Positions 46,105 to 54,689 of a DNA stretch of 64,000 nucleotides are shown here, piece after piece. Positions within the stretch are counted from its first letter, which is position 1; each line of letters begins with the position of its first letter. The stretch lies in assembly GCF_020169415.1 (NCBI RefSeq), contig NZ_JAIULG010000003.1, positions 124,001 to 188,000 of the forward strand, written 5' to 3'. The notes below the pieces were generated by a model that saw only the letters and a list, made by a program, of their open reading frames with translations, did not search any database and was not told the origin of the DNA. Position numbers and translations under genes: made by a program. The DNA is from Tsukamurella sp. M9C. Lineage in GTDB: Bacteria; Actinomycetota; Actinomycetes; Mycobacteriales; Mycobacteriaceae.

Positions 46105-47685
46105 TCAGCGGATGCGCAGCTTGCGCATCCAGCGCAGGACCTGCTTCGTCTGCTGGGCGTACTGCTCGTAGCTCTGCCCCGGGCGCGGGTTGTACACCTG
46201 CTGCTTGAGCGTCGCGAGGTTGGTGGTGTCGGTGTACTTGAGCAGGCCCGCGTCGCCGTGGCGCACGCCGACGCCCGACGCCTTCCAGCCGCCCGACGGG
46301 GTGCCCTTGCTCGCGAAGGAGGCCGCGAAGCCGTCGTTGACGTTGACGTTGCCCGCCTCGAGCTGCGCGCCGATCCGCGCCGCGCGGCGCAGGTCCTTGC
46401 CCCACACGCTGGCGTTGAGGCCGTAGCGGGTGTCGTTGGCGAGGCGGATCGCCTCGTCATCGCTCGAGTACCGGAACAGGGCGACGACGGGGCCGAAGGT
46501 CTCGGCGGAGGCGAGGTGCATGTCCGGGGTGACGCCGGTGAGGATCGTCGGCGCGTAGAAGGCGGGGCCGACGTCGGTGCGTTCCCGCCCGCCGCACAGC
46601 ACAGTGGCGCCCTTGGCCCGCGCGTCCTCGACGTGTGCGGAGACGCGGCGCAGCTGGTCGGGCGAGGCGAGCGAGCCCATGTCCGGCTCGTAGTCGTAGG
46701 TGGCGCCCAGCTTGAGGGCACCCGCGGCGGCGACGAACCGACGGGAGAACTCGTCGTAGATCTTCTCGTGCACGTACATCCGCTCGATGTGCATGCACGC
46801 CTGGCCGGCGTTGGCGAAGACCGCGAAGATCGCCGACGGGATGGCCTCGTCGAGGTCGACGTCGTCGAGCACGATCATCGGGTTCTTGCCGCCGAGCTCG
46901 AGGCTGCAGCCGATGAGGTTGCGCCCGGCCCGCTCGCCGACGGTGACGCCCGTGGCGGACGAGCCGGTGAACATGACGAAGTCCGACTCGTCGATGAGCG
47001 CGGGGCCCACGTCCGGCCCCTGCCCGCAGACCACCTGGAACAGTCCCTCCGGCGCGCCGGCGCGCCGCAGCAGCTCGACGCCGTAGAGGGCGGCCAGCGC
47101 GGTCTTGTTGTCCGGCTTGAGGACGACGCCGTTGCCGGCGATGAGGGCGGGGATCGCGTCCGAGAGGGCCATCGCGAACGGGAAGTTCCACGGAGCGATC
47201 ACGCCGATGACGCCCTTGGGCCGGTGCAGCTCCACGGAGTTGCTCACCACGGGGACGGGTCCGCCGCGGCGGCGGGAGCGGAGCAGCTTGGGCGCGGACT
47301 TGAGGTAGTGGCTGATCACCATCGGGACGTCGCAGGACTCCTCGAAGGCCATCCGCCGGTTCTTGCCGGTGCCGCTCTGGATGAGGTCGACGAGCAGCTC
47401 GTTGTTCTCGAGGATCAGCTCGTGCAGCCGCCGGAACACGGCGAGGCGCTCCTCGAGGGAGCGCTGCGCCCACTGCCGCTGCGCCTCCCGGGCGGTGGCG
47501 AAGGCCGCGACCACGTCGCTCGGGGTGGACTGCGGGAGCGCACCGATGGCCGCGCCCGTGAACACCTCGCTCATGGTGAACGGTTCGCGACTGCCGTCGG
47601 CCACCACCAGCGCTGTGAGGCGCTCGATCAGCTCGTCGGTGATGCGCGCGGGCAGGGTGCTGTCGATCTGCGTGGGCGAAGCCAT
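46105..47685 (-). CDS. Succinic semialdehyde dehydrogenase-type aldehyde dehydrogenase
   Basis: The 526-residue aldehyde dehydrogenase has APWNFPFA, VVLKPDNKT, FTGSSATGVTVGERAG, ELGGKNP (general base Glu263) and ANAGQACMHIERM (catalytic Cys297), closest in my recollection to mycobacterial GabD2. The N-terminal ~40 residues are family-specific. Start ATG 47685 is probably leaderless: TACAGT (complement of 47691-47696) ends five bases upstream. It shares the KstR box at 47707 with the divergent F420 oxidoreductase, so a role with sterol-derived semialdehydes is plausible. Confidence 0.88.
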   Translation of the reverse strand: MASPTQIDSTLPARITDELIERLTALVVADGSREPFTMSEVFTGAAIGALPQSTPSDVVAAFATAREAQRQWAQRSLEERLAVFRRLHELILENNELLVDLIQSGTGKNRRMAFEESCDVPMVISHYLKSAPKLLRSRRRGGPVPVVSNSVELHRPKGVIGVIAPWNFPFAMALSDAIPALIAGNGVVLKPDNKTALAALYGVELLRRAGAPEGLFQVVCGQGPDVGPALIDESDFVMFTGSSATGVTVGERAGRNLIGCSLELGGKNPMIVLDDVDLDEAIPSAIFAVFANAGQACMHIERMYVHEKIYDEFSRRFVAAAGALKLGATYDYEPDMGSLASPDQLRRVSAHVEDARAKGATVLCGGRERTDVGPAFYAPTILTGVTPDMHLASAETFGPVVALFRYSSDDEAIRLANDTRYGLNASVWGKDLRRAARIGAQLEAGNVNVNDGFAASFASKGTPSGGWKASGVGVRHGDAGLLKYTDTTNLATLKQQVYNPRPGQSYEQYAQQTKQVLRWMRKLRIR

Positions 47686-47706
47686 ACCGAACTGTAACCC
47701 AAACCC

Positions 47707-47720
47707 TAGAACTTGTTCTA
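47707..47720. promoter_or_regulatory. KstR box between aldehyde dehydrogenase and F420 oxidoreductase
   Basis: TAGAACTTGTTCTA is a perfect palindrome identical to the fadE26 box. On the plus strand it overlaps TAGATT (47719-47724), a -10 ending six bases before ATG 47731; on the minus strand the -10 TACAGT lies ten bases away. Confidence 0.87.
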
Positions 47721-47730
47721 GATTCGAGGA

Positions 47731-48750
47731 ATGGTCAACGATCTCAATCTGGGCATCAACCTCGGCTACTGGACCCGTGGGCCGGAGGACCACACCGCGG
47801 CCGTGGTCGCCGCCGACGAGCTCGGCTACGACTACGTCTTCACCGCCGAGGCCTACGGCTCCGACGCCTTCTCGACGCTCGCCTGGTACGGGGCCCGCAC
47901 GAAGCGGATCAAGCTCGGCACCGCCGTCGCGCAGATCCCCGCGCGCACGCCCACCGCGACCGCCATGCACGCCCTGACGATCGACGGCCTGTCCGGCGGC
48001 CGCATGGTGCTCGGCCTCGGCGCCTCGGGCCCGCAGGTCGCCGAGGGGTGGTACGGGAGCCCGTTCCCCAAGCCGCTCGCCCGCACCCGCGAGTACGTCG
48101 ACATCGTGCGCCAGGTGATCGCCCGCGAGGAGCCCGTGACCAGCGCGGGCCCGCACTACCCGCTGCCGCTGCCGGGCGGCACCGGACTGGGCAAGCCACT
48201 CAAGTCCATCGCCCTGCCGGTGCGGCCGCGGATCCCGATCTTCCTCGGCGCGGAGGGACCGAAGAACGTCGCGCTGTCGACCGAGATCGCCGACGGCTGG
48301 CTGCCGCTGTTCGCCGATCCGCAGCAGGTCGAGTCGGTCTTCGGCGAGTCCCTGGCCGGCCGATCCGCGGACTTCGAGATCGCCGCGACCGTCTCGGTGA
48401 TCGTCTCCGACGACCTCGATGCCGCGCTCACCCAGGCGAAGGTCCCGCTCGCGTTCTACATCGGAGGCATGGGCCACAAGTCGACCAACTTCCACCTCGA
48501 CCTCATCGGGCGGCTCGGTTTCGCCGACGCCGCGGTCGCGGTGCAGGAGAAGTTCCTCGCGGGCGACCGCGTGGGCGCCATCGCCGCCGTCCCCGACGAG
48601 CTCGCCGATTCCATCGCCCTGCTCGGGCCGATCGACCGGATCGCCGAGCGCCTGGCACTCTGGCGGGATTCCCCGGTGACGACGGTGCTGTTCAGCGGAG
48701 TCCGGGACGAGCCCACGCTGCGGGCGCTGGCCGAGGCCGCCCGGGGCTGA
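47731..48750 (+). CDS. LLM-class F420-dependent oxidoreductase (Rv3520c-like)
   Basis: The 339-residue luciferase-like protein has the family start LNLGINLGYWT, AADELGYDYVFTAEAYGSDAF, LGTAVAQIPARTPTATAMHALTIDGLSGGRMVLGLGASGPQVAEGWYG and IFLGAEGPKNVALSTEIADGWLPLF. The mycobacterial homologue Rv3520c is in the KstR regulon and its substrate is unknown. The start is leaderless below a perfect KstR box. Its stop is three bases from the convergent gene. Confidence 0.88.
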   Translation: MVNDLNLGINLGYWTRGPEDHTAAVVAADELGYDYVFTAEAYGSDAFSTLAWYGARTKRIKLGTAVAQIPARTPTATAMHALTIDGLSGGRMVLGLGASGPQVAEGWYGSPFPKPLARTREYVDIVRQVIAREEPVTSAGPHYPLPLPGGTGLGKPLKSIALPVRPRIPIFLGAEGPKNVALSTEIADGWLPLFADPQQVESVFGESLAGRSADFEIAATVSVIVSDDLDAALTQAKVPLAFYIGGMGHKSTNFHLDLIGRLGFADAAVAVQEKFLAGDRVGAIAAVPDELADSIALLGPIDRIAERLALWRDSPVTTVLFSGVRDEPTLRALAEAARG

Positions 48751-48753
48751 GCG

Positions 48754-49440
48754 TCAGCGCCGGCCGAAGGTGAAGGCGAGATCCCACGGATCCGCGTCCC
48801 ACCGGCTGATCGCCTCGATCATCACGGTCGGGGCGGTCGCCACGGTCTCTGGACTCGACGGTGCGCTGATCGTGGCGGTCCGGTCCCAGTCGTCGATGTA
48901 GGGCGCCCAGAGATCGGAGTCCCGCGGCGGCGGCGCCGTCTCGACGACGGTGACGAAGACGCCGGGCTCGGCGCCCGCCGGGAGCACCGCGAAGAGGCAG
49001 AAGGGCTCGCGCTTCGCGTCGCGCGCGCCGCGTTCGACCACGAGGTACTCGTCGGTGGCGGCGCAGTGCTCGACCGCCCGGGTCAGCACCTCGCGGAAGT
49101 CCTCGAAGGTCGAGCGGGAGGGCCGCTTCTCCGGGGCGAGGGCGATGGACTGCGCCTCCATCGTGAGGCTCCCGTCGTCCGCCCGGAGCGGGACGCGGGG
49201 CCGCACGAGGAGCGCACCGTCGGCCTCGGACAGCCGCGCCGCCTCGCGGTACCGGCCCTCCTTCCGCGAGACACGGCCGACACGGCCCGTCGCCTGGACC
49301 TCGCGGAGCCAGGCGTCGTCGGGCACCGACCAGAGGCGGGTGGCACCGTCGTCCGACCAGGTCCGGACGAGGCCCCCGACGCAGGGGCTGATCTCGACGA
49401 ACCCTTCGGAATCCTCCGACTGCGCATGCGATCCGGGCAT
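48754..49440 (-). CDS. Hypothetical protein
   Basis: The 228-residue soluble protein has no signal peptide or membrane segment. I recognise no family. Features are an aromatic/acidic C-terminal third (DLWAPYIDDWDRTATIS, then SRWDADPWDLAFTFGRR) and a middle part with LVVERGARDAKREPFCLFAVLPAG. Base composition and codon use look like the neighbours, and it lies nine bases after the PNPOx gene on the same strand, so it is probably co-transcribed from the KstR-like promoter at 51088. Confidence 0.65.
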   Translation of the reverse strand: MPGSHAQSEDSEGFVEISPCVGGLVRTWSDDGATRLWSVPDDAWLREVQATGRVGRVSRKEGRYREAARLSEADGALLVRPRVPLRADDGSLTMEAQSIALAPEKRPSRSTFEDFREVLTRAVEHCAATDEYLVVERGARDAKREPFCLFAVLPAGAEPGVFVTVVETAPPPRDSDLWAPYIDDWDRTATISAPSSPETVATAPTVMIEAISRWDADPWDLAFTFGRR

Positions 49441-49449
49441 CGTCCGCCC

Positions 49450-49947
49450 CTACAGGTACGCCGCGGTGCTTCCGCCGACCGGCAGCTCGGGCATGCCGAG
49501 CTTGCGGTGGTCCCAGGAGCGCACGCGGCCGCCGCGCAGGCGCACGGCGACGCGCTTCTTCATCATCTCGTCGATCGCGGGTTTGAGCTCCTCGGAGTAC
49601 GGACCGAAGTAGCGCTCGTAGACCTGCTCGCAGACCGCGCGCACCGTGGCCTCGTCCTCGACGATCTCGGCGGTGCCCTCGATGGTGACACCGCGCAACT
49701 GGTCGTAGGACTGCCCGGCCTCGACCGACGCGCTCATGAGCGGGTTGCGGCGCAGGTTCACGACCTTCTGCGACTTGGCCTTCGTCTCGATCCACAGGTC
49801 GCCGTCGATCACGGCGTACCACATGGCGACGAGGTGCGGCACCCCGCCGGCACCCAGGGTGGCGATGGTGGCGGTGCGGCTGCGCTCGAGGAAGTCGCCG
49901 ATCTCCGCCTCGGTCATCTGGATCGTGCCGCGCTGATTCGTTCCCAT
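49450..49947 (-). CDS. PNPOx-fold, probably F420-dependent oxidoreductase
   Basis: The 165-residue split-barrel protein has FLERSRTATIATLGAGGVPHLVAMWYAVIDGDLWIETKAKSQKVVNLRRNP and GVTIEGTAEIVED, typical of the PPOX-class F420-binding family. It lies four bases after the nitronate-monooxygenase-like gene and probably works as a small reductase in the same pathway, as do other F420 enzymes in mycobacterial sterol clusters. The specific reaction is unknown. ATG 49947 has only a weak ribosome-binding site within the upstream gene end. Confidence 0.83.
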   Translation of the reverse strand: MGTNQRGTIQMTEAEIGDFLERSRTATIATLGAGGVPHLVAMWYAVIDGDLWIETKAKSQKVVNLRRNPLMSASVEAGQSYDQLRGVTIEGTAEIVEDEATVRAVCEQVYERYFGPYSEELKPAIDEMMKKRVAVRLRGGRVRSWDHRKLGMPELPVGGSTAAYL

Positions 49948-49951
49948 GGGG

Positions 49952-51055
49952 TCAGCGTGCCAGGTTCAGGCGGTCGACGGCATCCTCGAACTCGCCGACC
50001 AGCTCGGCCATGATCTCGGCGACGGGCCGCACCGCGTTCATCCGGCCCACGATCTGGCCGACCGGCATCGCGACGACCGAGGGATCGCCCGAGGCGTGGA
50101 TCCGGCTGTGCGCCTCCCCCACCAGCAGGTTCTGCAGGGGCATGGGCAGGGCCGACGGTGCACCGGGCTGCTCCCAAGCCTCCGTCCACCGGGTCTTGAG
50201 CAGGCGGGCAGGCTTGCCGGAGAAGATCCGCGTGCGCACGGTGTCGGCGCTCGTCGCGGCGACCAGGGCGTCCTGCATGGTCTGCGATTTCGTGTGCGTC
50301 TCGAGGTACTCGGTGGTGGTGAGCCAGTACGAGCCCATCCACACGCCCTCGGCGCCGAGGGTCAGGGCCGCGGCGATCTGCCGGCCGGAGCCGATGCCGC
50401 CCGCGGCGACGACGGTCGCGTCGTCGCCCACCTCGTCGACGATCTCGGGGAGCAGCACCATGGAGCCGATCTCGCCGGTGTGACCGCCCGCCTCGTAGCC
50501 CTGCGCGATGACGATGTCGACGCCGTTGTCGACGTGGGCGCGGGCGTGCTTGGCGCGGCCGGCGAGCGCGGCGACCTTGACGCCGTGCTCGTGCGCGGCG
50601 TCGATGACGTCCTTCGGCGGCGAGCCGAGGGCGTTGGCGATCAACGCGATCCGATGCTTGAGTGCGACGTCGACGTGCGAGCGGGCCACCGAGTGCAGCC
50701 AGCCGAGCACGCCCGCGCCGGCGGCACCGTCGGGCAGCTCGGGCACCCCGAGCTCGCGCAGCGTTCGCTCGACGAAGGCGCGGTGCTCCGCGGGGATGAG
50801 CTCGGTGAGGTCGCCCGCGCTGCCCTCGGTGGGCACCTTGTTGGGCATGACGATGTCCACGCCGTAGGGCCGCCCGTCGGTATTGGCGTCCATCCAGTCG
50901 AGGACGGCGTCGAGCTCCGCGGGATCGTTGAACCGGACGCAGCCGAGGACGCCGAGGCCGCCGGCCCGGGAGACCGCCGCGGCCACGTGCTCCGACGGGG
51001 TGAAGGCGATGACCGGGTACTGGATGCCCAGGTCCTCGCACAGGGGTGTGCGCAT
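49952..51055 (-). CDS. Nitronate monooxygenase-like FMN oxidoreductase
   Basis: The 367-residue TIM-barrel flavoprotein has the NMO pattern: TPLCEDLGIQYPVIAFTPSEHVAAAVSRAGGLGVLGCVR, VAALAGRAKHARAHVDNGVDIVIAQGYEAGGHTG, VVAAGGIGSGRQIAAALTLGAEGVWMGS. The active-site histidine corresponds to GGHTG. Homologues include IpdC of HIP-ring degradation and several uncharacterised mycobacterial proteins; without an alignment I do not assign ipdC. AGGAGG precedes the ATG by four bases. Controlled by the KstR-like box at 51088, shared with echA19. Confidence 0.83.
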   Translation of the reverse strand: MRTPLCEDLGIQYPVIAFTPSEHVAAAVSRAGGLGVLGCVRFNDPAELDAVLDWMDANTDGRPYGVDIVMPNKVPTEGSAGDLTELIPAEHRAFVERTLRELGVPELPDGAAGAGVLGWLHSVARSHVDVALKHRIALIANALGSPPKDVIDAAHEHGVKVAALAGRAKHARAHVDNGVDIVIAQGYEAGGHTGEIGSMVLLPEIVDEVGDDATVVAAGGIGSGRQIAAALTLGAEGVWMGSYWLTTTEYLETHTKSQTMQDALVAATSADTVRTRIFSGKPARLLKTRWTEAWEQPGAPSALPMPLQNLLVGEAHSRIHASGDPSVVAMPVGQIVGRMNAVRPVAEIMAELVGEFEDAVDRLNLAR

Positions 51056-51087
51056 GAATCCTCCTGAAGACTTCTTTCCTCCAAACT

Positions 51088-51101
51088 AGAACCTGTTACT
51101 G
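51088..51101. promoter_or_regulatory. KstR box between the NMO-like gene and echA19
   Basis: TAGAACCTGTTACT has the full AACnnGTT core and lacks only the final A of the consensus. On the minus strand it runs into TAGTTT, a plausible -10 for the NMO-like operon. Confidence 0.75.
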
Positions 51102-51172
51102 TCCGGGGAGGCGGATTCCCGCAATTGCCGATCCTCGTCTCGGCGAGGGTCCTCGACCCAGGAGCCTCAGTC

Positions 51173-51967
51173 ATGACAGACGCCCCGCACGCCCTCGTCG
51201 AGCAGCGCGGCCACACGCTGCTCATCACCATGAACCGGCCCGAGCGCAAGAACGCGCTCACCGGCGAGATGCTGCAGATCCTCAGCGACGCCTGGGACCG
51301 CATCGACGCCGACCCCGAGATCCGCAGCGCCGTGCTCACCGGTGCGGGCGGCGCCTTCTGCGCCGGCGCGGACCTGAAGAACATGGCGAAGTCGAACCCC
51401 GGCGAGGCGATGAAGGAGGGCAGCGCCTTCGATCCGGCCCGGATCCCCGGCCTTATCAAGGGCCGCCGCCCGGGCAAGCCGCTCATCGCCGCGGTCGAGG
51501 GCGCCGCCATCGCCGGCGGTACGGAGATCCTGCAGGGCACCGACATCCGCGTCGCGGGCGAGAGCGCGAAGTTCGGCGTCTCCGAGGCGAAGTGGAGCCT
51601 CTACCCGATGGGCGGCTCCGCCGTCCGGCTGCCGCGCCAGATCCCGTACACGGTCGCGGCGGACCTGCTGCTCACCGGCAGGCACATCACCGCTGCGGAG
51701 GCCAAGGAGTACGGGCTGATCGGCCACGTCGTGCCCGACGGGGACGCACTGGCCAAGGCCCTCGAGCTCGCAGAGCTCATCAACGCCAACGGCCCCCTCG
51801 CCGTGCAGGCGATGCTGCGCACCATGCGCGCCACCGAGGGCATGCACGAGGAGGAGGCCTTCAAGGTCGACGCGAAGGAGGGCCTGCCCGTCTTCCTCTC
51901 CCGCGACGCCAAGGAGGGCCCGCGCGCCTTCGCCGAGAAGCGCGCCCCGGTCTTCGAAGGCCGCTGA
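51173..51967 (+). CDS. echA19: Enoyl-CoA hydratase EchA19-like
   Basis: The 264-residue crotonase agrees closely with mycobacterial EchA19: [45 protein letters not shown] (oxyanion hole), [48 protein letters not shown] and [14 protein letters not shown]. EchA19 hydrates side-chain enoyl-CoA steroids. ATG 51173 follows AGGAG; an in-frame ATG 16 codons upstream lacks homology. It ends at the long hairpin 51975-52035. Confidence 0.92.
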   Translation: MTDAPHALVEQRGHTLLITMNRPERKNALTGEMLQILSDAWDRIDADPEIRSAVLTGAGGAFCAGADLKNMAKSNPGEAMKEGSAFDPARIPGLIKGRRPGKPLIAAVEGAAIAGGTEILQGTDIRVAGESAKFGVSEAKWSLYPMGGSAVRLPRQIPYTVAADLLLTGRHITAAEAKEYGLIGHVVPDGDALAKALELAELINANGPLAVQAMLRTMRATEGMHEEEAFKVDAKEGLPVFLSRDAKEGPRAFAEKRAPVFEGR

Positions 51968-51974
51968 CCCTGCA

Positions 51975-52035
51975 ATTGAACACCGTTTCTGTTCGCCCCG
52001 ACCTGCGGTTTCTCCGAACAGAAACGGTGTTCAAT
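51975..52035. terminator. Perfect 21-bp hairpin with ACCTGCGG apex between convergent genes
   Basis: Arms 51975-51995 and 52015-52035 (outer end ATTGAACACCG) are perfectly complementary around a 19-nt loop with ACCTGCGG at 52001-52008. It separates echA19 from the convergent acyl-CoA synthetase gene. Its outer seven bases are identical to those of the hairpin at 31334. Confidence 0.75.
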
Positions 52036-52042
52036 CGGATGA

Positions 52043-53596
52043 CTAGGCGTACTGGGCGCGGAGGGCCTTCTTGTCCGGCTTGCCGAGCGGGCTGACGGGG
52101 ATCGACTCGACGAGGTCGACGGTCTTGGGTGTGTAGACGGCGCCCTTGCGGTCGCGGACCAGATCCCGGAGCTCCTCGACGTCGACGGTCGCGCCGGCGC
52201 GGGGCACCACGACGGCCTTCACGGCCTCGCCCCACTTCTCGTCGGGCACACCGATCACCGCGACGGACGCGACCGACGGGTGCGTCGAGATCACGTCCTC
52301 GACCTCGCGCGGGAAGACGTTGAAACCGCCGGTGACCACCATGTCCTTCTTCCGGTCGACGATGTAGAGGTAGCCCTCGTCGTCGAACCGGCCCACGTCG
52401 CCGGTGTGCAGCCAGCCGTGCTCGGTGGCCTCGGCCGTCTGCTCCGGCTTGTTCAGGTAGCCCTGCATCACCAGCGGGCCGCGCACGCAGATCTCCCCCG
52501 GCGCACCGGGTTCGACGGGGCGCCCGGCATCGTCGAGCAGGGCGACGTTCACCCACGGGACGGGCTTGCCGCAGCTCGCCAGCCGCTCCGGCTTCGACGG
52601 GTCGTGGTCGCCGCGGCGCAGCACGGAGATGGTCATGGGGCACTCGGCCTGGCCGTAGAACTGGAAGAACACGGGCCCGATCCGCTCGATCGCCTCGGTC
52701 AGCCGGGTCGGCGAGATCGCGGACGCGCCGTAGAAGACGGTCTCCAGGCTGGAGAGGTCGTAGTCGCCGAACTTCGGGTGATCGAGCAGCGCGTAGATCA
52801 TGGTGGGCACCAGCATCGTCGCGGTGATCCGGTACTTCTCGATCGCCGCGAGCACGGCCTCCGGCTCGAACCGGGGCAGCACGACCATCGAGCCGCCGGT
52901 CATCGACGTCGGGTTCCAGAAGGCGCCGCCGGCGTGGCTCAGCGGCGCGCACACGAGGAACCGGATCTCCTCCGGCCATTCCCATTCCGTGCGCTGGATG
53001 CGCAGCAGCGCCGCGCCGCCGGAGTAGCTGAGCATGACGCCCTTACTCTTGCCGGTGGTGCCGCCGGTGTACGCGAGGCTCGCGGTCGACGACGGGTCGG
53101 CGGTGTGCGCAGCGAGCGGTCCGGGCTCGAATCCGGCCGCGACGGCGGTGAGGTCGACGCCCGCCTCCGTGGGCCCCAGGGAGAGCAGTGTTTTCAGCCC
53201 CGGCACCCGATCCCGCAGGTCCGCGGCGCGCTGCTCGTACAGGCGCGGGTCGTAGATGAGGGTCTCGATCCCCGCGTCGTCCATGACGTAGACGTGATCG
53301 TCGAGCGAGCCCATCGGGTGCAGCGCGGCGAAGCGGACGCCGGTGATCAGGTTGGTGGACTGGGCGATCAGCACCTCGTGCCGGTTGCCGGAGAGCATCG
53401 CGACGGGGCTGCCCACGCCGAGCCCGACGGCGGCGTACGCCTGCGCGTAGCGACTGACCTCGTCGCGCACCTGCGCGTAGGTCAGCACGGAGTCACCGTC
53501 GGCTCCGGTGACGTGCACGGCGACGCGGTCGGGGTAGGCGGCGAGGGAGCCGAGCAGGATGTCGCCGGCCAGTGGCTCGCGGTGCAGATCGTCCAT
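52043..53596 (-). CDS. AMP-dependent acyl-CoA synthetase
   Basis: The 517-residue ANL enzyme has the P-loop STASLAYTGGTTGKSKGVMLSY, ETVFYGASAISPTRLTEAI, FYGQAECPMTISVL, WLHTGDVGRFDDEGYLYIVDRKKDMVVTGGFNVFPREVEDV and the catalytic lysine in SPLGKPDKKALRAQYA. It does not match my recollection of FadD19, FadD17 or FadD3, so I give no symbol. The KstR box at 53705-53718 is shared with the divergent DUF35-ltp operon, so it should activate a sterol-derived acid. ATG 53596 follows GAGGTG. Confidence 0.87.
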   Translation of the reverse strand: MDDLHREPLAGDILLGSLAAYPDRVAVHVTGADGDSVLTYAQVRDEVSRYAQAYAAVGLGVGSPVAMLSGNRHEVLIAQSTNLITGVRFAALHPMGSLDDHVYVMDDAGIETLIYDPRLYEQRAADLRDRVPGLKTLLSLGPTEAGVDLTAVAAGFEPGPLAAHTADPSSTASLAYTGGTTGKSKGVMLSYSGGAALLRIQRTEWEWPEEIRFLVCAPLSHAGGAFWNPTSMTGGSMVVLPRFEPEAVLAAIEKYRITATMLVPTMIYALLDHPKFGDYDLSSLETVFYGASAISPTRLTEAIERIGPVFFQFYGQAECPMTISVLRRGDHDPSKPERLASCGKPVPWVNVALLDDAGRPVEPGAPGEICVRGPLVMQGYLNKPEQTAEATEHGWLHTGDVGRFDDEGYLYIVDRKKDMVVTGGFNVFPREVEDVISTHPSVASVAVIGVPDEKWGEAVKAVVVPRAGATVDVEELRDLVRDRKGAVYTPKTVDLVESIPVSPLGKPDKKALRAQYA

Positions 53597-53704
53597 GGAA
53601 CACCTCGTGGATCGTTTGCGGGAATACCGGCGCGGAACGCGGTAGGAACGTTTTCCACGGTAAGGGCTGATCGCCGTTTCCGGGATACCCTTGCGCCAAA
53701 AAGT

Positions 53705-53718
53705 TAGAACATGTTTCA
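53705..53718. promoter_or_regulatory. KstR box between the acyl-CoA synthetase and the DUF35-ltp operon
   Basis: TAGAACATGTTTCA matches all fixed positions of TnnAACnnGTTnnA and ends eight bases before GTG 53727. Confidence 0.85.
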
Positions 53719-53726
53719 CTCGTGAG

Positions 53727-54689
53727 GTGACCGCAGAAACGCAGACCCTCTCGGCGCCGATGCACCTGTCCTTCGACTACACCCGGTCGCTCGGACCGGT
53801 CCTGGGCGCGTTCATGACGAACCTCCGCGAGCGCCGCATCGTCGGCACCCGCGACGCGGCCGGGCGGGTGCACGTGCCCCCGCTGGAGTTCGATCCCGAC
53901 ACCACGGCCGCCCTCAGCGAGATCGTTCCGGTCTCCGACACCGGCACGGTGACCAGCTGGAGCTGGAACGCACACCCCGTCGACGGGCAGCCCTTCGACC
54001 GGCCCTTCGCGTACGCCCTCATCAAGCTCGACGGTGCCGATACCTCGCTCCTGCACGCCGTCGACGTCGCGGGCCCCGAGGACATCTCGACCGGCATGCG
54101 GGTGCACGCCCGCTGGGCCGCCGAGACGACCGGCGCGATCGGCGACATCACGCACTTCGTCCCCGGCGAGGGCGACGGCGTCCCTGCGGTCGCCACACCG
54201 TCGGGCGACCCGATCGAGGTCCTCATCACCCCGGTCGCGCTGCGGCTCGAGCACTCCGCCTCCGTCCCGGAGACCCGATACCTGCAGGCCCTGGCCGAGG
54301 GACGGCTGTTGGGCCAGCGGTGCGGGACGTGCGGCAACGTCTACGTCCCGCCGCGCAACGCGTGCCCGATCGACGGCATCCCCACCACCGAGGAGGTCGA
54401 CCTGCCGGACACCGGCGTGGTCACCACCTTCTGCGTGGTCAACGTGCCCTTCCAGGGGCAGCGGATCAAGCCGCCGTACGTCGCCGCCTACGTGCTGATC
54501 GACGGCGCCGACATCCCGTTCCTCCACCTCGTGCTCGGCTGCGACCCGTCCGAGGTGCGGATGGGCATGCGGGTGCGGGCCGTGTGGAAGCCGCGCGAGG
54601 AGTGGACCGAGAGTCCCGGCAACATCTCGCATTTCGAACCGACCGGTGAGCCGGACGCCCCCTACTCCAGTTACGAGAAGCACCTGTGA
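53727..54689 (+). CDS. Tandem DUF35 OB-fold protein (Rv3521-like), acyl-CoA-binding partner of Ltp3/Ltp4
   Basis: The 320-residue protein is an internal duplication of the DUF35 unit. The second copy keeps the zinc ribbon and OB fold (GRLLGQRCGTCGNVYVPPRNACPIDG...DTGVVTTFCVV). The first has the same layout without cysteines (RRIVGTRDAAGRVHVPPLEF...DTGTVTSWSW). DUF35 proteins pair with SCP2-type thiolases, as in ChsH2 with Ltp2, where a retro-aldol cleavage occurs. A similar complex with the next two genes is likely. Start GTG 53727, probably leaderless; ATG 53760 is an alternative. Confidence 0.85.
   Translation: MTAETQTLSAPMHLSFDYTRSLGPVLGAFMTNLRERRIVGTRDAAGRVHVPPLEFDPDTTAALSEIVPVSDTGTVTSWSWNAHPVDGQPFDRPFAYALIKLDGADTSLLHAVDVAGPEDISTGMRVHARWAAETTGAIGDITHFVPGEGDGVPAVATPSGDPIEVLITPVALRLEHSASVPETRYLQALAEGRLLGQRCGTCGNVYVPPRNACPIDGIPTTEEVDLPDTGVVTTFCVVNVPFQGQRIKPPYVAAYVLIDGADIPFLHLVLGCDPSEVRMGMRVRAVWKPREEWTESPGNISHFEPTGEPDAPYSSYEKHL

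Noticed and set aside
46101-46111. CCGCTCAGCGG as a third IclR site
   Set aside because: Only the inner 11 bases match; the outer GTT/AAC arms are absent and it lies at the 3' end of the aldehyde dehydrogenase gene.
52043-53596. Calling the acyl-CoA synthetase FadD19
   Set aside because: The N-terminal half and active-site spacing do not match the FadD19 sequence I know; only the general ANL motifs agree.
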